Source of the DNA: Bacillota bacterium
GTDB lineage: Bacteria > Bacillota > Limnochordia > Darwinibacteriales > Darwinibacteriaceae
NCBI GenBank assembly: GCA_012518325.1
Contig: JAAYSR010000276.1
Location: 1 to 13,944, forward strand
Direction: 5' to 3'
DNA: 13,944 nt
Within the stretch, counting starts at the first letter, position 1. Each line of letters begins with the position of its first letter. Under the pieces are notes generated by a model. That model saw nothing but the letters and a program-made list of their open reading frames with translations, had not been told where the DNA came from and searched no databases. Positions 1 to 6,949 of the stretch are shown here, one piece after another. The translations under genes were made by a program, and so were the position numbers.

Positions 1-363
1 GCCCAGGCTGATCTGAGGAAAACCCACCTCCAGCAGCTGGCGGCTAAAATTGACGAACGTATCGCGGCCGGTTACATCGACGACAATCTCTCAGCGGCCA
101 GCATCGCTGAAGAAATGGGCATGAACGCCGTCTACCTGGGACGGCTGTACCGGGAGATAAGCGGTATATCCATAGGAGAAGCACTGAAACGGACTCGCAT
201 TGAAAACGCCAAGCGGCTGCTTGTAGAGACGTCTGATTCGGTCAAGGAGATTGCCGACCGAGTAGGTTTTTCCAATAATAAGTATTTTTACGTTGTCTTC
301 AAAGAACTGGTGGGCCTCACACCCAAAGAATTTCAGGCCCAAGAGAGGGCCAAGAATCACTAA
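1..363 (+). CDS. AraC-family transcriptional regulator, C-terminal part (5' truncated by window edge)
   Basis: The reading frame is open from base 1 to the TAA at 361-363, so the gene begins outside the window. The visible 120 residues are a complete AraC/XylS DNA-binding domain with two helix-turn-helix units. The first is around IAEEMGMNAVYLGRLYRE. The second is the classic stretch with VKEIADRVGFSNNKYF and the closing FKELVGLTPKEF signature. The leading helix (QLAAKIDERIAAGYIDDNLS) resembles the linker before the HTH in YesN-type response regulators and membrane-bound AraC proteins, so the missing N-terminus could be a receiver or sensor domain. This cannot be decided here. The gene is convergent with the ABC importer operon, and a regulatory link to it is possible but only inferred from proximity. 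The domain call is secure; the ligand and targets are unknown. Confidence 0.93.
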   Translation, partial: AQADLRKTHLQQLAAKIDERIAAGYIDDNLSAASIAEEMGMNAVYLGRLYREISGISIGEALKRTRIENAKRLLVETSDSVKEIADRVGFSNNKYFYVVFKELVGLTPKEFQAQERAKNH

Positions 364-407
364 AAAACCTTGCCGCGGCTCTTTTCAGGAGCACATGGCA
401 AGGTTTT
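364..407. terminator. Hairpin terminator shared by convergent genes
   Basis: AAAACCTTGCC (364-374) pairs perfectly with GGCAAGGTTTT (397-407), an 11-bp stem. A smaller inner stem, GCTC/GAGC at 378-381/389-392, lies within the loop. The A-rich and T-rich arms give U-runs in both orientations, so it can end both the AraC gene (+) and the importer operon (-), whose last stop lies at 424. Confidence 0.75.
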
Positions 408-423
408 CCGGCTAGGAGGATCC

Positions 424-1533
424 CTAGATTAACTGTCTGCGCTGGCGTTCCCTTTCAGCATCCTCGTCTTCTACAGGATACCACATCGGTTCCACAAAGC
501 GCACACTGCAGCTCTCCCCCTGGGAAAAGGCGATGCGGTGGGGGGTCTCAACTTTCAAGGTTTGATCGCCAATAGGAACAACATACTCAGTACGGTCTGT
601 CAAGAAAATCCTGGTTTGAATCTTGGTCTGGTAGCCCCCTTCACCGGTAAGCTCGATTGCGTTGGGGCGCGTCGCCAGAATCATCTCAGGCTCGGCATCG
701 ACTGGAGGCTCTAGATCCAGATGGTGCTCCATATCCCCCTTGGCATAGACCTTGCCGTCCCTGATTACCACATTTAAGAACGTGCTCTCACCCAAGAAAC
801 TGTGGACGAAGCGGTTAATGGGCCGATTATAGAGATTTTCCGGAGTGTCGATTTGCATGATCCTGCCCATGTCAGCTACGAGCATGCGGTCGGAGATAGC
901 CATAGCCTCAGACTGATCATGGGTTACAAAGATGATTGTAAACCCAAACTTGTTTTGCAGCTCCTTTAGTTCAAAGCGCATCGTCTCCCGCAAATGGGGA
1001 TCGAGGTTGGAAAGGGGTTCATCCAGGAGCATCACCTTGGGATTGGTGACAATTGCCCGGGCTAGAGCAATCCGCTGCTGCTGGCCCCCCGAAAGATCGG
1101 AAGGGTATGTTCTTTCCAAACCCGTAAGACTGGTATGATGAAGTGCCTCCTTCACCCGCCTCTCGATTTCTGGGCGGGGAACTTTTTTGATCCGCAATGG
1201 ATAGGCCACATTTTCAAAGACGTTTTTATGGGGCCATACTGCAAAGGCCTGAAACACCATTCCCAGGTCCCTTTCTTCAGGCGGAACATAGAGGTTCTTC
1301 CTGCTGCTGGATACGGGACGCCCGCCCAGATAGATCTCACCTTCGGTCAAGTCTTCAAAACCGGCAATCATGCGCAGGGCCGTTGTTTTACCGCAGCCTG
1401 ACGGGCCTAGAATTGAAAAACACTCGCCTTCGTAAACTTCAAAGTTGAAGTTGTCTACTGCTACAATGTCGCCAAGGGTCTTGGTGACAAAGCGCTTTGT
1501 AACGTTTTTCAGCTGCACTTGTACGTCAGCCAT
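424..1533 (-). CDS. ABC transporter ATP-binding protein with TOBE-type C-terminus (Fe3+/polyamine importer class), ATPase 1
   Basis: This is a cytoplasmic ATPase that powers the importer encoded by the same operon. All nucleotide-binding motifs are intact in the 369-residue product: Walker A GPSGCGKTT at about 43-51, Q-loop Q95, ABC signature LSGGQQQR from 147, Walker B VMLLDEP at 167-173 and switch histidine H205. Residues from about 240 onward form a beta-rich extension of the kind found in FbpC/PotA ATPases (TOBE-like). It ends the operon: its ATG lies 3 bases after the permease stop, with the Shine-Dalgarno AAGGGGG inside the permease 3' end. It is clearly paralogous to the ATPase at 3257-4342 but not a recent duplicate, since motifs are shared while surrounding residues and C-termini differ. 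The family is certain; the substrate is not. Confidence 0.96.
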   Translation of the reverse strand: MADVQVQLKNVTKRFVTKTLGDIVAVDNFNFEVYEGECFSILGPSGCGKTTALRMIAGFEDLTEGEIYLGGRPVSSSRKNLYVPPEERDLGMVFQAFAVWPHKNVFENVAYPLRIKKVPRPEIERRVKEALHHTSLTGLERTYPSDLSGGQQQRIALARAIVTNPKVMLLDEPLSNLDPHLRETMRFELKELQNKFGFTIIFVTHDQSEAMAISDRMLVADMGRIMQIDTPENLYNRPINRFVHSFLGESTFLNVVIRDGKVYAKGDMEHHLDLEPPVDAEPEMILATRPNAIELTGEGGYQTKIQTRIFLTDRTEYVVPIGDQTLKVETPHRIAFSQGESCSVRFVEPMWYPVEDEDAERERQRRQLI

Positions 1534-1536
1534 AGC

Positions 1537-3252
1537 TTAAACCCCCTTCCGCTCAGCAGTCAGAGCATTGATAATGAAGTTAACCACGATAATCAGCACG
1601 ATAGCTATCGAACCTAAAGCAGCTGCTTGAGGCATCATGCCGGCATCGCGCATCGAGTAGATTTGCACACCCAGCGTGCGGGTGTAAGGACCGTAGAGCA
1701 GGACTGAAGTGGTTACCTCACGCATTGCCGGCAGGAAGATCAGGAAGAACCCAGACACCATGGCTGGACGAATGAGGGGCAGTGTAATATCCTTCAGACT
1801 CTCGGTATGGGTCGCGCCGCAGGTCCTTGCTGCCTCTTCCAGGGAGGGGTGCACCTGCAGCAGAGCTGCCGACGACGACTTCATCGAGAACGACAAATAG
1901 CGGGCAATGTAGGCTATCAGAATGATCCACAGGGTATTGTACAGATTCACTCTGAGACTGCCTGACCAGGCCAAGATCACGCCAATAGCAAGCACCGTGC
2001 CGGGAATAGAGTACGGCAGCACGGAGAGAATCTCCAGCACTCCTGTTCCCTTGGGTTTGATTTTCTGCACCACATAGGCAATCAGTGTGCCTAGAAGCAT
2101 ACTGATTACGCCCGCGCTGGACGCCAGAACCAGTGAATTCTTGATAGAATCCATGGTGCCGCTGGCAGTAAAGATCCTGCGGTAGTTATCCAAGGTAAAG
2201 TTGGCAGGTATCAGGGGCAGACCATAGGCCCTAACCAGACCCACCAGGAAGATCATGGCCAACGGAACCAGCACGATGACGGCCAGGGTGACCAGGGCGA
2301 CAATGAAGAGCGGGATCCGTGCGCCGCGCAAATTGATGAGCGTTGGCCTCATGCTCTTCCCCTTGATGATATCGTAGCCTCCAGAGGAGAGGACCTTTCT
2401 CTGCAGCAACAGGGCCAGCGCCACAACAACCACCAGCAGAATAGAAAGGGCGGCTGCTTGGCGTATGCCTTCAAAGCTGCCTCCCGAACGGGCAATAACC
2501 GCGAAAATCCGAGTCGGCAGTGTGAAGATGCCTTGGGAGAATCCGAGAATGGCAGGTACCCCAAAGTGTGCCAGGGAACTGATGAGAATCAGCAGAGCTC
2601 CTGCAGAGATTGCAGGGACAACCAGGGGAAGAGTGATAGTGCGAATCACTGTTCCCTGTTTTGCCCCAGCTATGCGGGCACTCTCTTCCAAGGTCGGGTC
2701 CATGCGCTCCAGGGCGCTCACCACCTGCATGAAGACAAAGGGAAAGTAATAGGATATTTCTACAAAGACAATTCCCCAGATGGTATTGATATTCAGCGGT
2801 GCCGAGGAAAGGCCGAACGTTTTCATCATCCATCTGTTGAGATAACCCGAACGTCCGTTTAGGAGCAGGTCCCAGGCCATAGCACCCAAAAACGGAGGGA
2901 ACATGTAGGGAATTGTAAAGAGTGAGCGCATCAGTTTCTTGCCGGGAATGTTGCTGCGCCCAAGGAGCCAGGCGTAAAAAACCCCCATGACAGTGCCGAA
3001 GAAAGTCACCAACGCTCCGATCTTGATTGTGTTCCACATTGAGGATATGGTGGTGCTCCGGGTCAGCTGCTCAATAATAAGGTCAAACGTAAACTTGCCT
3101 TCGTAGAAAAAAGCATTATAGACAATCATGGTAATCGGGATAACGACAATCACTAACAGGAGCACAAAGGCCAAAGCCGTCATGAGCGAGTCAAGGCCGA
3201 TGCGACGCCCTTCTACCGCTGCAAGATCCTTGTTTCTCCGTAAGTTGATCAT
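1537..3252 (-). CDS. ABC transporter permease, fused two-domain (FbpB/ThiP-like)
   Basis: This is the inner-membrane channel of the importer. The 571-residue product contains two homologous permease domains in tandem, as in FbpB/SfuB. Each ends in an EAA coupling loop that docks to the ATPases: EESARIAGA at about 189-197 followed by TLPLVVPAI, and EEAARTCGA at about 472-480 followed by TLPLIRPAM. I count about 12 hydrophobic segments, the first at residues 23-47. The ATG (3250-3252) lies 4 bases after the stop of the preceding ATPase gene, with GGGGG as Shine-Dalgarno. Because both halves are in one chain, one copy would contact two ATPase subunits, which fits the two different ATPase genes flanking it. 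The length and architecture are normal for the family. Confidence 0.95.
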   Translation of the reverse strand: MINLRRNKDLAAVEGRRIGLDSLMTALAFVLLLVIVVIPITMIVYNAFFYEGKFTFDLIIEQLTRSTTISSMWNTIKIGALVTFFGTVMGVFYAWLLGRSNIPGKKLMRSLFTIPYMFPPFLGAMAWDLLLNGRSGYLNRWMMKTFGLSSAPLNINTIWGIVFVEISYYFPFVFMQVVSALERMDPTLEESARIAGAKQGTVIRTITLPLVVPAISAGALLILISSLAHFGVPAILGFSQGIFTLPTRIFAVIARSGGSFEGIRQAAALSILLVVVVALALLLQRKVLSSGGYDIIKGKSMRPTLINLRGARIPLFIVALVTLAVIVLVPLAMIFLVGLVRAYGLPLIPANFTLDNYRRIFTASGTMDSIKNSLVLASSAGVISMLLGTLIAYVVQKIKPKGTGVLEILSVLPYSIPGTVLAIGVILAWSGSLRVNLYNTLWIILIAYIARYLSFSMKSSSAALLQVHPSLEEAARTCGATHTESLKDITLPLIRPAMVSGFFLIFLPAMREVTTSVLLYGPYTRTLGVQIYSMRDAGMMPQAAALGSIAIVLIIVVNFIINALTAERKGV

Positions 3253-3256
3253 AAGT

Positions 3257-4342
3257 CTATGCCCCCTTTCCCTGAGCCTGATAATAGCGTGGATTCAGAA
3301 ACTTCAATCCCACTTCACTGCCTTCCTTAGCTGCGCCGATAAGTGCCGCATCGAGCGTGCTTTGCTGCAGCCGAATTTCCAAGTCACCGAGCTCAATGAA
3401 ATAATCGTACTCGCTGCCTAAGAAGACTGCCCGCTTGACCTTGGCCCTGATCGGCGATGTATCGTCAAAGGTGATATCGTTCGGGCGAGTACCCATGTCC
3501 AGATACTGTTCATTGGCCAGATTCTCCGGAACCGGCTCCGGCCAGGGAATCAACTCCCGCCCCACATCGAGTTTGTACTCAGAATCTGCACGTTTCAAGG
3601 GAATAAAGTTAGTGACGCCAATGAATTCAAATATAAACCGTGATTCTGGTCTCAGGATGATGTCCTCATCGCTGCCGATTTGCACAAGTTCGCCCCGTTC
3701 ATTCATGATCGCCAGCTTGTCTCCTAGCTGCAGAGCTGCCCTTTGATCGTGGGTGATATAGAAAATCGTGGTACCCAGGTTAAGCTGCAGCTGCCGAATT
3801 TCATGGAGCATCTGATCCCGCAGCTTAGCATCTAGGTTAGTGATGGGCTCGTCTAACACAATAAGATCATCACTGCTCATAAGGGCTCTGGCGATTGCCA
3901 CCCTTTGCTGCTGACCCCCGGAGAGCTGACCGGGAAGATGGTTGATATACTCACTCATGCTCACCAGCTGAAGAACATCCTTCACCCTCTGTTCTATCTC
4001 ACTTTTTCTCATACGCCGCTTACGCATGGGGTAAGATATGTTCTCTCTCACAGTGAGATGGGGCCAGACCGCGTAATCCTGAAAAACGATCCCGATGCCG
4101 CGCCGTTCTGCAGGTACATTGATACGCCTTTTACTGCTGAACAGGCATTTGTCGTCTACGAAAATCTCGCCCTCGTCGGGCCTAGTTAAACCCAAAAGGC
4201 AGCGGACCAGAGTGGTTTTTCCACACCCGGAAGGGCCTACCAGGCACATGATTTCGTTCTTTTCCAGCGTTAATGAGAAGTTCTTGAGAACCTGGTTGTC
4301 GCCGTAACTGACTGATATGTTCTCGAATCTCACGTAGGCCAC
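3257..4342 (-). CDS. ABC transporter ATP-binding protein (Fe3+/polyamine importer class), ATPase 2
   Basis: This is the second ATPase of the importer operon, 361 residues with complete motifs: Walker A GPSGCGKT at about 36-43, Q-loop Q88, signature LSGGQQQR from 140, Walker B LIVLDEP at 160-166 and switch histidine H198. The C-terminal third (about 235-361) is a TOBE-like beta-rich region. It starts with GTG (4340-4342) behind a strong AGGAGGAG Shine-Dalgarno and precedes the fused permease by 4 bases. A strong hairpin separates it from the binding-protein gene upstream. Since both ATPases look catalytically competent, a heterodimeric motor is the simplest inference. Alternatively one of them could serve other permeases encoded elsewhere. 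Confidence 0.96.
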   Translation of the reverse strand: MAYVRFENISVSYGDNQVLKNFSLTLEKNEIMCLVGPSGCGKTTLVRCLLGLTRPDEGEIFVDDKCLFSSKRRINVPAERRGIGIVFQDYAVWPHLTVRENISYPMRKRRMRKSEIEQRVKDVLQLVSMSEYINHLPGQLSGGQQQRVAIARALMSSDDLIVLDEPITNLDAKLRDQMLHEIRQLQLNLGTTIFYITHDQRAALQLGDKLAIMNERGELVQIGSDEDIILRPESRFIFEFIGVTNFIPLKRADSEYKLDVGRELIPWPEPVPENLANEQYLDMGTRPNDITFDDTSPIRAKVKRAVFLGSEYDYFIELGDLEIRLQQSTLDAALIGAAKEGSEVGLKFLNPRYYQAQGKGA

Positions 4343-4373
4343 AGTTTCTCCTCCTGTTCCTGTGATAATTAAC

Positions 4374-4403
4374 GTGAGCAGCAGGCGTATGTCTGCTGCT
4401 CAC
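4374..4403 (-). other. Intercistronic stem-loop between binding-protein and ATPase genes
   Basis: GTGAGCAGCAG (4374-4384) and CTGCTGCTCAC (4393-4403) form a perfect 11-bp GC-rich stem with an 8-base loop, in the 98-base gap between the binding-protein stop and the ATPase start. On the transcribed minus strand the stem is followed by GTTAATTATC, not a proper U-run. It therefore looks more like a processing or stability hairpin, or a partial terminator, than a full rho-independent terminator. Such hairpins commonly let an abundant binding protein be made in excess over membrane components. Confidence 0.7.
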
Positions 4404-4440
4404 ATTCTCTGATTTCCTGATGACGGGATGAGGCTGTTAA

Positions 4441-5433
4441 CTAGAAACCAAAGATGCTGTCATATGCAGCCAGGTTTGCGTCATTGTCCCTTGCCATTGC
4501 TTCAAGATCAAGGTCGAGGGCTTTGGCGGCAATAGCGTCAACGTCCACATCGCCTTGCTCTACGTCGTTGCGAACAGAGATCAGTTTTTCAGCTACGAGA
4601 ATCTCCTGGCCTTCTTTCGACAAGATAAAGTCATAGAGCAGCTTGCCGTTCTCTTGGTTGGCAGAGCCCTTCACCAGGCCAATGGGACTGAAGATGGATA
4701 CCGTGTCTTTAGGGAAGATGAAGCCTACGGGCGAACCGAGTTCCATCAGGTTGGCAGTCATGTAGTCCAGGCAGATGCCAATATGGTAGGCGCCGGCGGC
4801 TACCTGATTGTGAGTGGCGCTGCTGCCGCTTTCGATGTACAAACCATTGTCCTTGAGTGCCTGGATGAACTCGATGCCGTAGTCTTCGTGGCTGACGATG
4901 GCGTTCAGCCAGAATTTTGAGGTGCCGGATGTTCCCGGATCTGTCATGACGATTTGATCATTCCAGCGGGGATCCAATAGGTCGTGCCATGTTTTTGGAG
5001 CTTCTTCTTCAGTTACAAACATTGTGTTGTAAGCAATGCCCATATTCATCAGCCGTGCCCCGGTATAGTACCCTTCCGGATCGATGTAGACATCGTCGAT
5101 GGCGTAAGCCTCTGGTGAGGAGTACTGTTCCAAAATGCCGATTTCCTTAAAGGATATATAGTCGGCAGGGTCTCCTACCCAAATCACGTCTGCCCCAACT
5201 GTGCCGGCCTGGGCTTCAGTTGCGATCTTGGTCATTACCCGGCCTGTCCCGGCAAAATAATACTCCATTGTGATACCCGGATATTTCTTTTCGAAACCCC
5301 GTTTAATAGCGAGCAGCTGATCCTCCTGCATGGACGAGTAAAGCATTACTGTCGAAGCATGGGCCATCCCAACAACACCAAGAATCATGGACAACAACAA
5401 GATCATTACCAATAGCTTTCTGCCGCCTGTCAT
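4441..5433 (-). CDS. Extracytoplasmic substrate-binding protein of the ABC importer (FbpA/AfuA-like family)
   Basis: This is an exported binding protein that captures the ligand and delivers it to the permease encoded downstream. I place the start at the ATG at 5431-5433, 8 bases after AGGAGAGG, rather than at an upstream in-frame GTG (5475) that has no ribosome binding site. This gives 330 residues with a clean signal peptide: a basic MTGGRK, a hydrophobic core, and likely cleavage after GMAHA (about residue 26). Family features follow in order: STVMLYSS at the mature N-terminus, GADVIWVGDPADY, WHDLLDPRWNDQIVMTDP and SPIGLVKGSANQE. True ferric-binding proteins carry two adjacent tyrosines that bind iron. 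The equivalent stretch here reads GICLDYMTAN (Y about 224), with one tyrosine only, so iron as the ligand is doubtful. Organic substrates such as sugar phosphates, phosphonates or polyamines are possible. There is no lipobox cysteine. Confidence 0.9.
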   Translation of the reverse strand: MTGGRKLLVMILLLSMILGVVGMAHASTVMLYSSMQEDQLLAIKRGFEKKYPGITMEYYFAGTGRVMTKIATEAQAGTVGADVIWVGDPADYISFKEIGILEQYSSPEAYAIDDVYIDPEGYYTGARLMNMGIAYNTMFVTEEEAPKTWHDLLDPRWNDQIVMTDPGTSGTSKFWLNAIVSHEDYGIEFIQALKDNGLYIESGSSATHNQVAAGAYHIGICLDYMTANLMELGSPVGFIFPKDTVSIFSPIGLVKGSANQENGKLLYDFILSKEGQEILVAEKLISVRNDVEQGDVDVDAIAAKALDLDLEAMARDNDANLAAYDSIFGF

Positions 5434-5441
5434 CACTGAGT

Positions 5442-5449
5442 CCTCTCCT
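5442..5449 (-). promoter_or_regulatory. Ribosome binding site that sets the binding-protein start
   Basis: AGGAGAGG on the minus strand lies 8 bases before the ATG at 5431-5433 and 5 bases before an adjacent in-frame GTG (5434-5436). It supports the internal ATG over the GTG at 5475, which would put 14 polar residues before the signal peptide. Confidence 0.8.
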
Positions 5450-5527
5450 TTTCTGCTTGATTTCCCTTGCTTCACCGAGTTGAGTTTATCGGTGAAACAA
5501 AACGCGGGTTATCCGTTTTTCTTGTTA

Positions 5528-5557
5528 AGTATAACGATATTTTGCGATATATGTAAA
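5528..5557 (-). promoter_or_regulatory. Sigma-A-like promoter of the ABC importer operon
   Basis: Read on the minus strand, the -35 is TTTACA (5552-5557), followed by an 18-base AT-rich spacer and the -10 TATACT (5528-5533), each 5/6 to consensus. It lies about 95 bases upstream of the binding-protein ATG. The spacer holds a CGATAT-TTTG-CGATAT direct repeat (10-base period), and GTTA/TAAC arms overlap the -10. Both could be regulator contacts, but no known operator is recognised. Confidence 0.65.
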
Positions 5558-5623
5558 GTTTGATCTCGTTAAACCATTCCGGTGTATAGATTTCAAACCC
5601 TGAACCTGACTGCGCAATACACC

Positions 5624-5658
5624 TGAAAAAGCAAAAGGAGGCGCCTTTGAACGCCTCC
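5624..5658 (-). terminator. Rho-independent terminator of the dehydrogenase/MFS operon
   Basis: On the minus strand GGAGGCG (5652-5658) pairs with CGCCTCC (5637-5643) around an 8-base loop and is followed by TTTTGCTTTTTC. It lies 16 bases after the MFS stop codon. The stem and U-rich tail are textbook. Confidence 0.9.
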
Positions 5659-5674
5659 CTGCGCTGCAGTTTTC

Positions 5675-6943
5675 TCAGGGCCGAACACTTCTCCCACGTA
5701 ACCAGAATTGGTTTAACAATGGAACTGCCGCGGTTGACAATAAGACTAACGCCCCCAGATTATACACAGTGTTAAAACCAGACAAAGCCCCCAAGCCGTA
5801 GCCGATGAGGGGACCCAGGGCAGCACCGAGATCCTGCAGAGAGTTGTAGCGGGCAGTAACAATGCGACGGTTGTCGGTATCTGTTGTATCGCCCAGGGCA
5901 GCATCCAGGAACACCTTCTGCATGTTGGCAGATACAAAGAACAGGATAGCTGAGACTATGCAGACTACGGGCCGGCTCGCCTGGACCAAGAGCAGAAGGA
6001 GAGATCCTTGGAGCGCTGTAACTGCGACAAAGGGCACCTGACGCCCATACGTGTCGCTTAACCCGCCGGACCAGGCTGATAGAACGATGGCCGAAAGCCA
6101 ATGGCTGGAAAACACAAACCCGGATATGGTTGCGATCCCCAGGGTCAAAGAGCCAACCGAAATGCCGTTTCCTATCGTCTCACGCAGCAGCAGAGCCAGG
6201 CTTGAGCTCACCAAACCGTTGGCAACCAAATGGGTTATGAATGCTGCTGCATAACAAAACCCTCTGGAAAGTGCCTGTCCCCTGGCCGTCACTTGGGTCT
6301 GAACCGTTTCGGCAGCTTCACTTAAGCCAACGCTTTCTGCAGACAGCTGCCGTTTTAACAGGAGCGAGAGGGGAATTGCGAATCCAGAGAGGAGTGCCAT
6401 AAGAAGCATTGTCCAGTGGTAGCCCATCAGATCAATGAGGTATCCCCCAACAAGGGCAGTAAATGCGCTTCCCAGGCGCAGTATCGCTTGGGAAAGGCCT
6501 AAAGCCCAGCCAAGTACCGGCTGGCTGGTTTGGAGAACCACTAAATACGATCCCATCCGAAAGAAGGAAAAGCATACGCCCCACAGCATTCTGGCCAGGA
6601 GAAATCCGACAATCCCCACGGGGAAGGCATAGAACGCGGTTGAAAGGGTGGCGCCCATTGATGCCAGGAGGACGGGAACGTACACTGAACGGGAAGAGTA
6701 CACCTTGGCAGCCAGGTAGTTGGAATAGAGGCGGACCCAGCGGTTGATGCTGAGCACCAAGCCCGCCAAGACCAGCGGAACGCCTAATTGTTCAGCATAC
6801 AAGGGAAATATCGGATACAACAATGAATCGCCGAGAATTGTCAGGGCCATGATAACCGATGTGCTGAGAACGGCTCTATGCAGCTTAGCCACCCGCCCTA
6901 CCACCCTTCCGCGCTTGCTGCGCTGCACTTGCCGCCGGCCCAC
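5675..6943 (-). CDS. Major facilitator superfamily transporter
   Basis: This is a predicted secondary transporter of the cytoplasmic membrane. The 422-residue product has about 12 hydrophobic segments arranged 6+6, with a polar central loop at about 197-225. Family marks are the GGLSDTYGRQ loop (about 293-302), a motif-A-like sequence in the second half, and DLGAALGPLIGYGL (about 371-384). The corresponding first-half loop (NRWVRLYSNYLAAKVYSSRS) is degenerate. It begins with GTG (6941-6943) only 6 bases after the stop of the dehydrogenase gene, with no strong ribosome binding site, so translation is probably coupled. In-frame GTGs at residue 14 or 18 are alternative starts, and the first membrane segment begins at about 25 either way. 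By pairing with a polyol/sugar-type dehydrogenase it may import or export a related compound, but the substrate cannot be read from sequence. Confidence 0.9.
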   Translation of the reverse strand: MGRRQVQRSKRGRVVGRVAKLHRAVLSTSVIMALTILGDSLLYPIFPLYAEQLGVPLVLAGLVLSINRWVRLYSNYLAAKVYSSRSVYVPVLLASMGATLSTAFYAFPVGIVGFLLARMLWGVCFSFFRMGSYLVVLQTSQPVLGWALGLSQAILRLGSAFTALVGGYLIDLMGYHWTMLLMALLSGFAIPLSLLLKRQLSAESVGLSEAAETVQTQVTARGQALSRGFCYAAAFITHLVANGLVSSSLALLLRETIGNGISVGSLTLGIATISGFVFSSHWLSAIVLSAWSGGLSDTYGRQVPFVAVTALQGSLLLLLVQASRPVVCIVSAILFFVSANMQKVFLDAALGDTTDTDNRRIVTARYNSLQDLGAALGPLIGYGLGALSGFNTVYNLGALVLLSTAAVPLLNQFWLRGRSVRP

Positions 6944-6949
6944 TTGCTG

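Noticed and set aside
2471..3037. Minus-strand open frame of 188 codons within the permease gene
   Set aside because: It lies in an alternative frame of the fused permease, is rich in Cys, His and Gly in non-protein-like order, and the permease frame is complete.
5434..5475. Longer binding-protein start at the GTG at 5475
   Set aside because: No ribosome binding site lies upstream of it, and AGGAGAGG sits just before the internal ATG, which gives a standard signal peptide.
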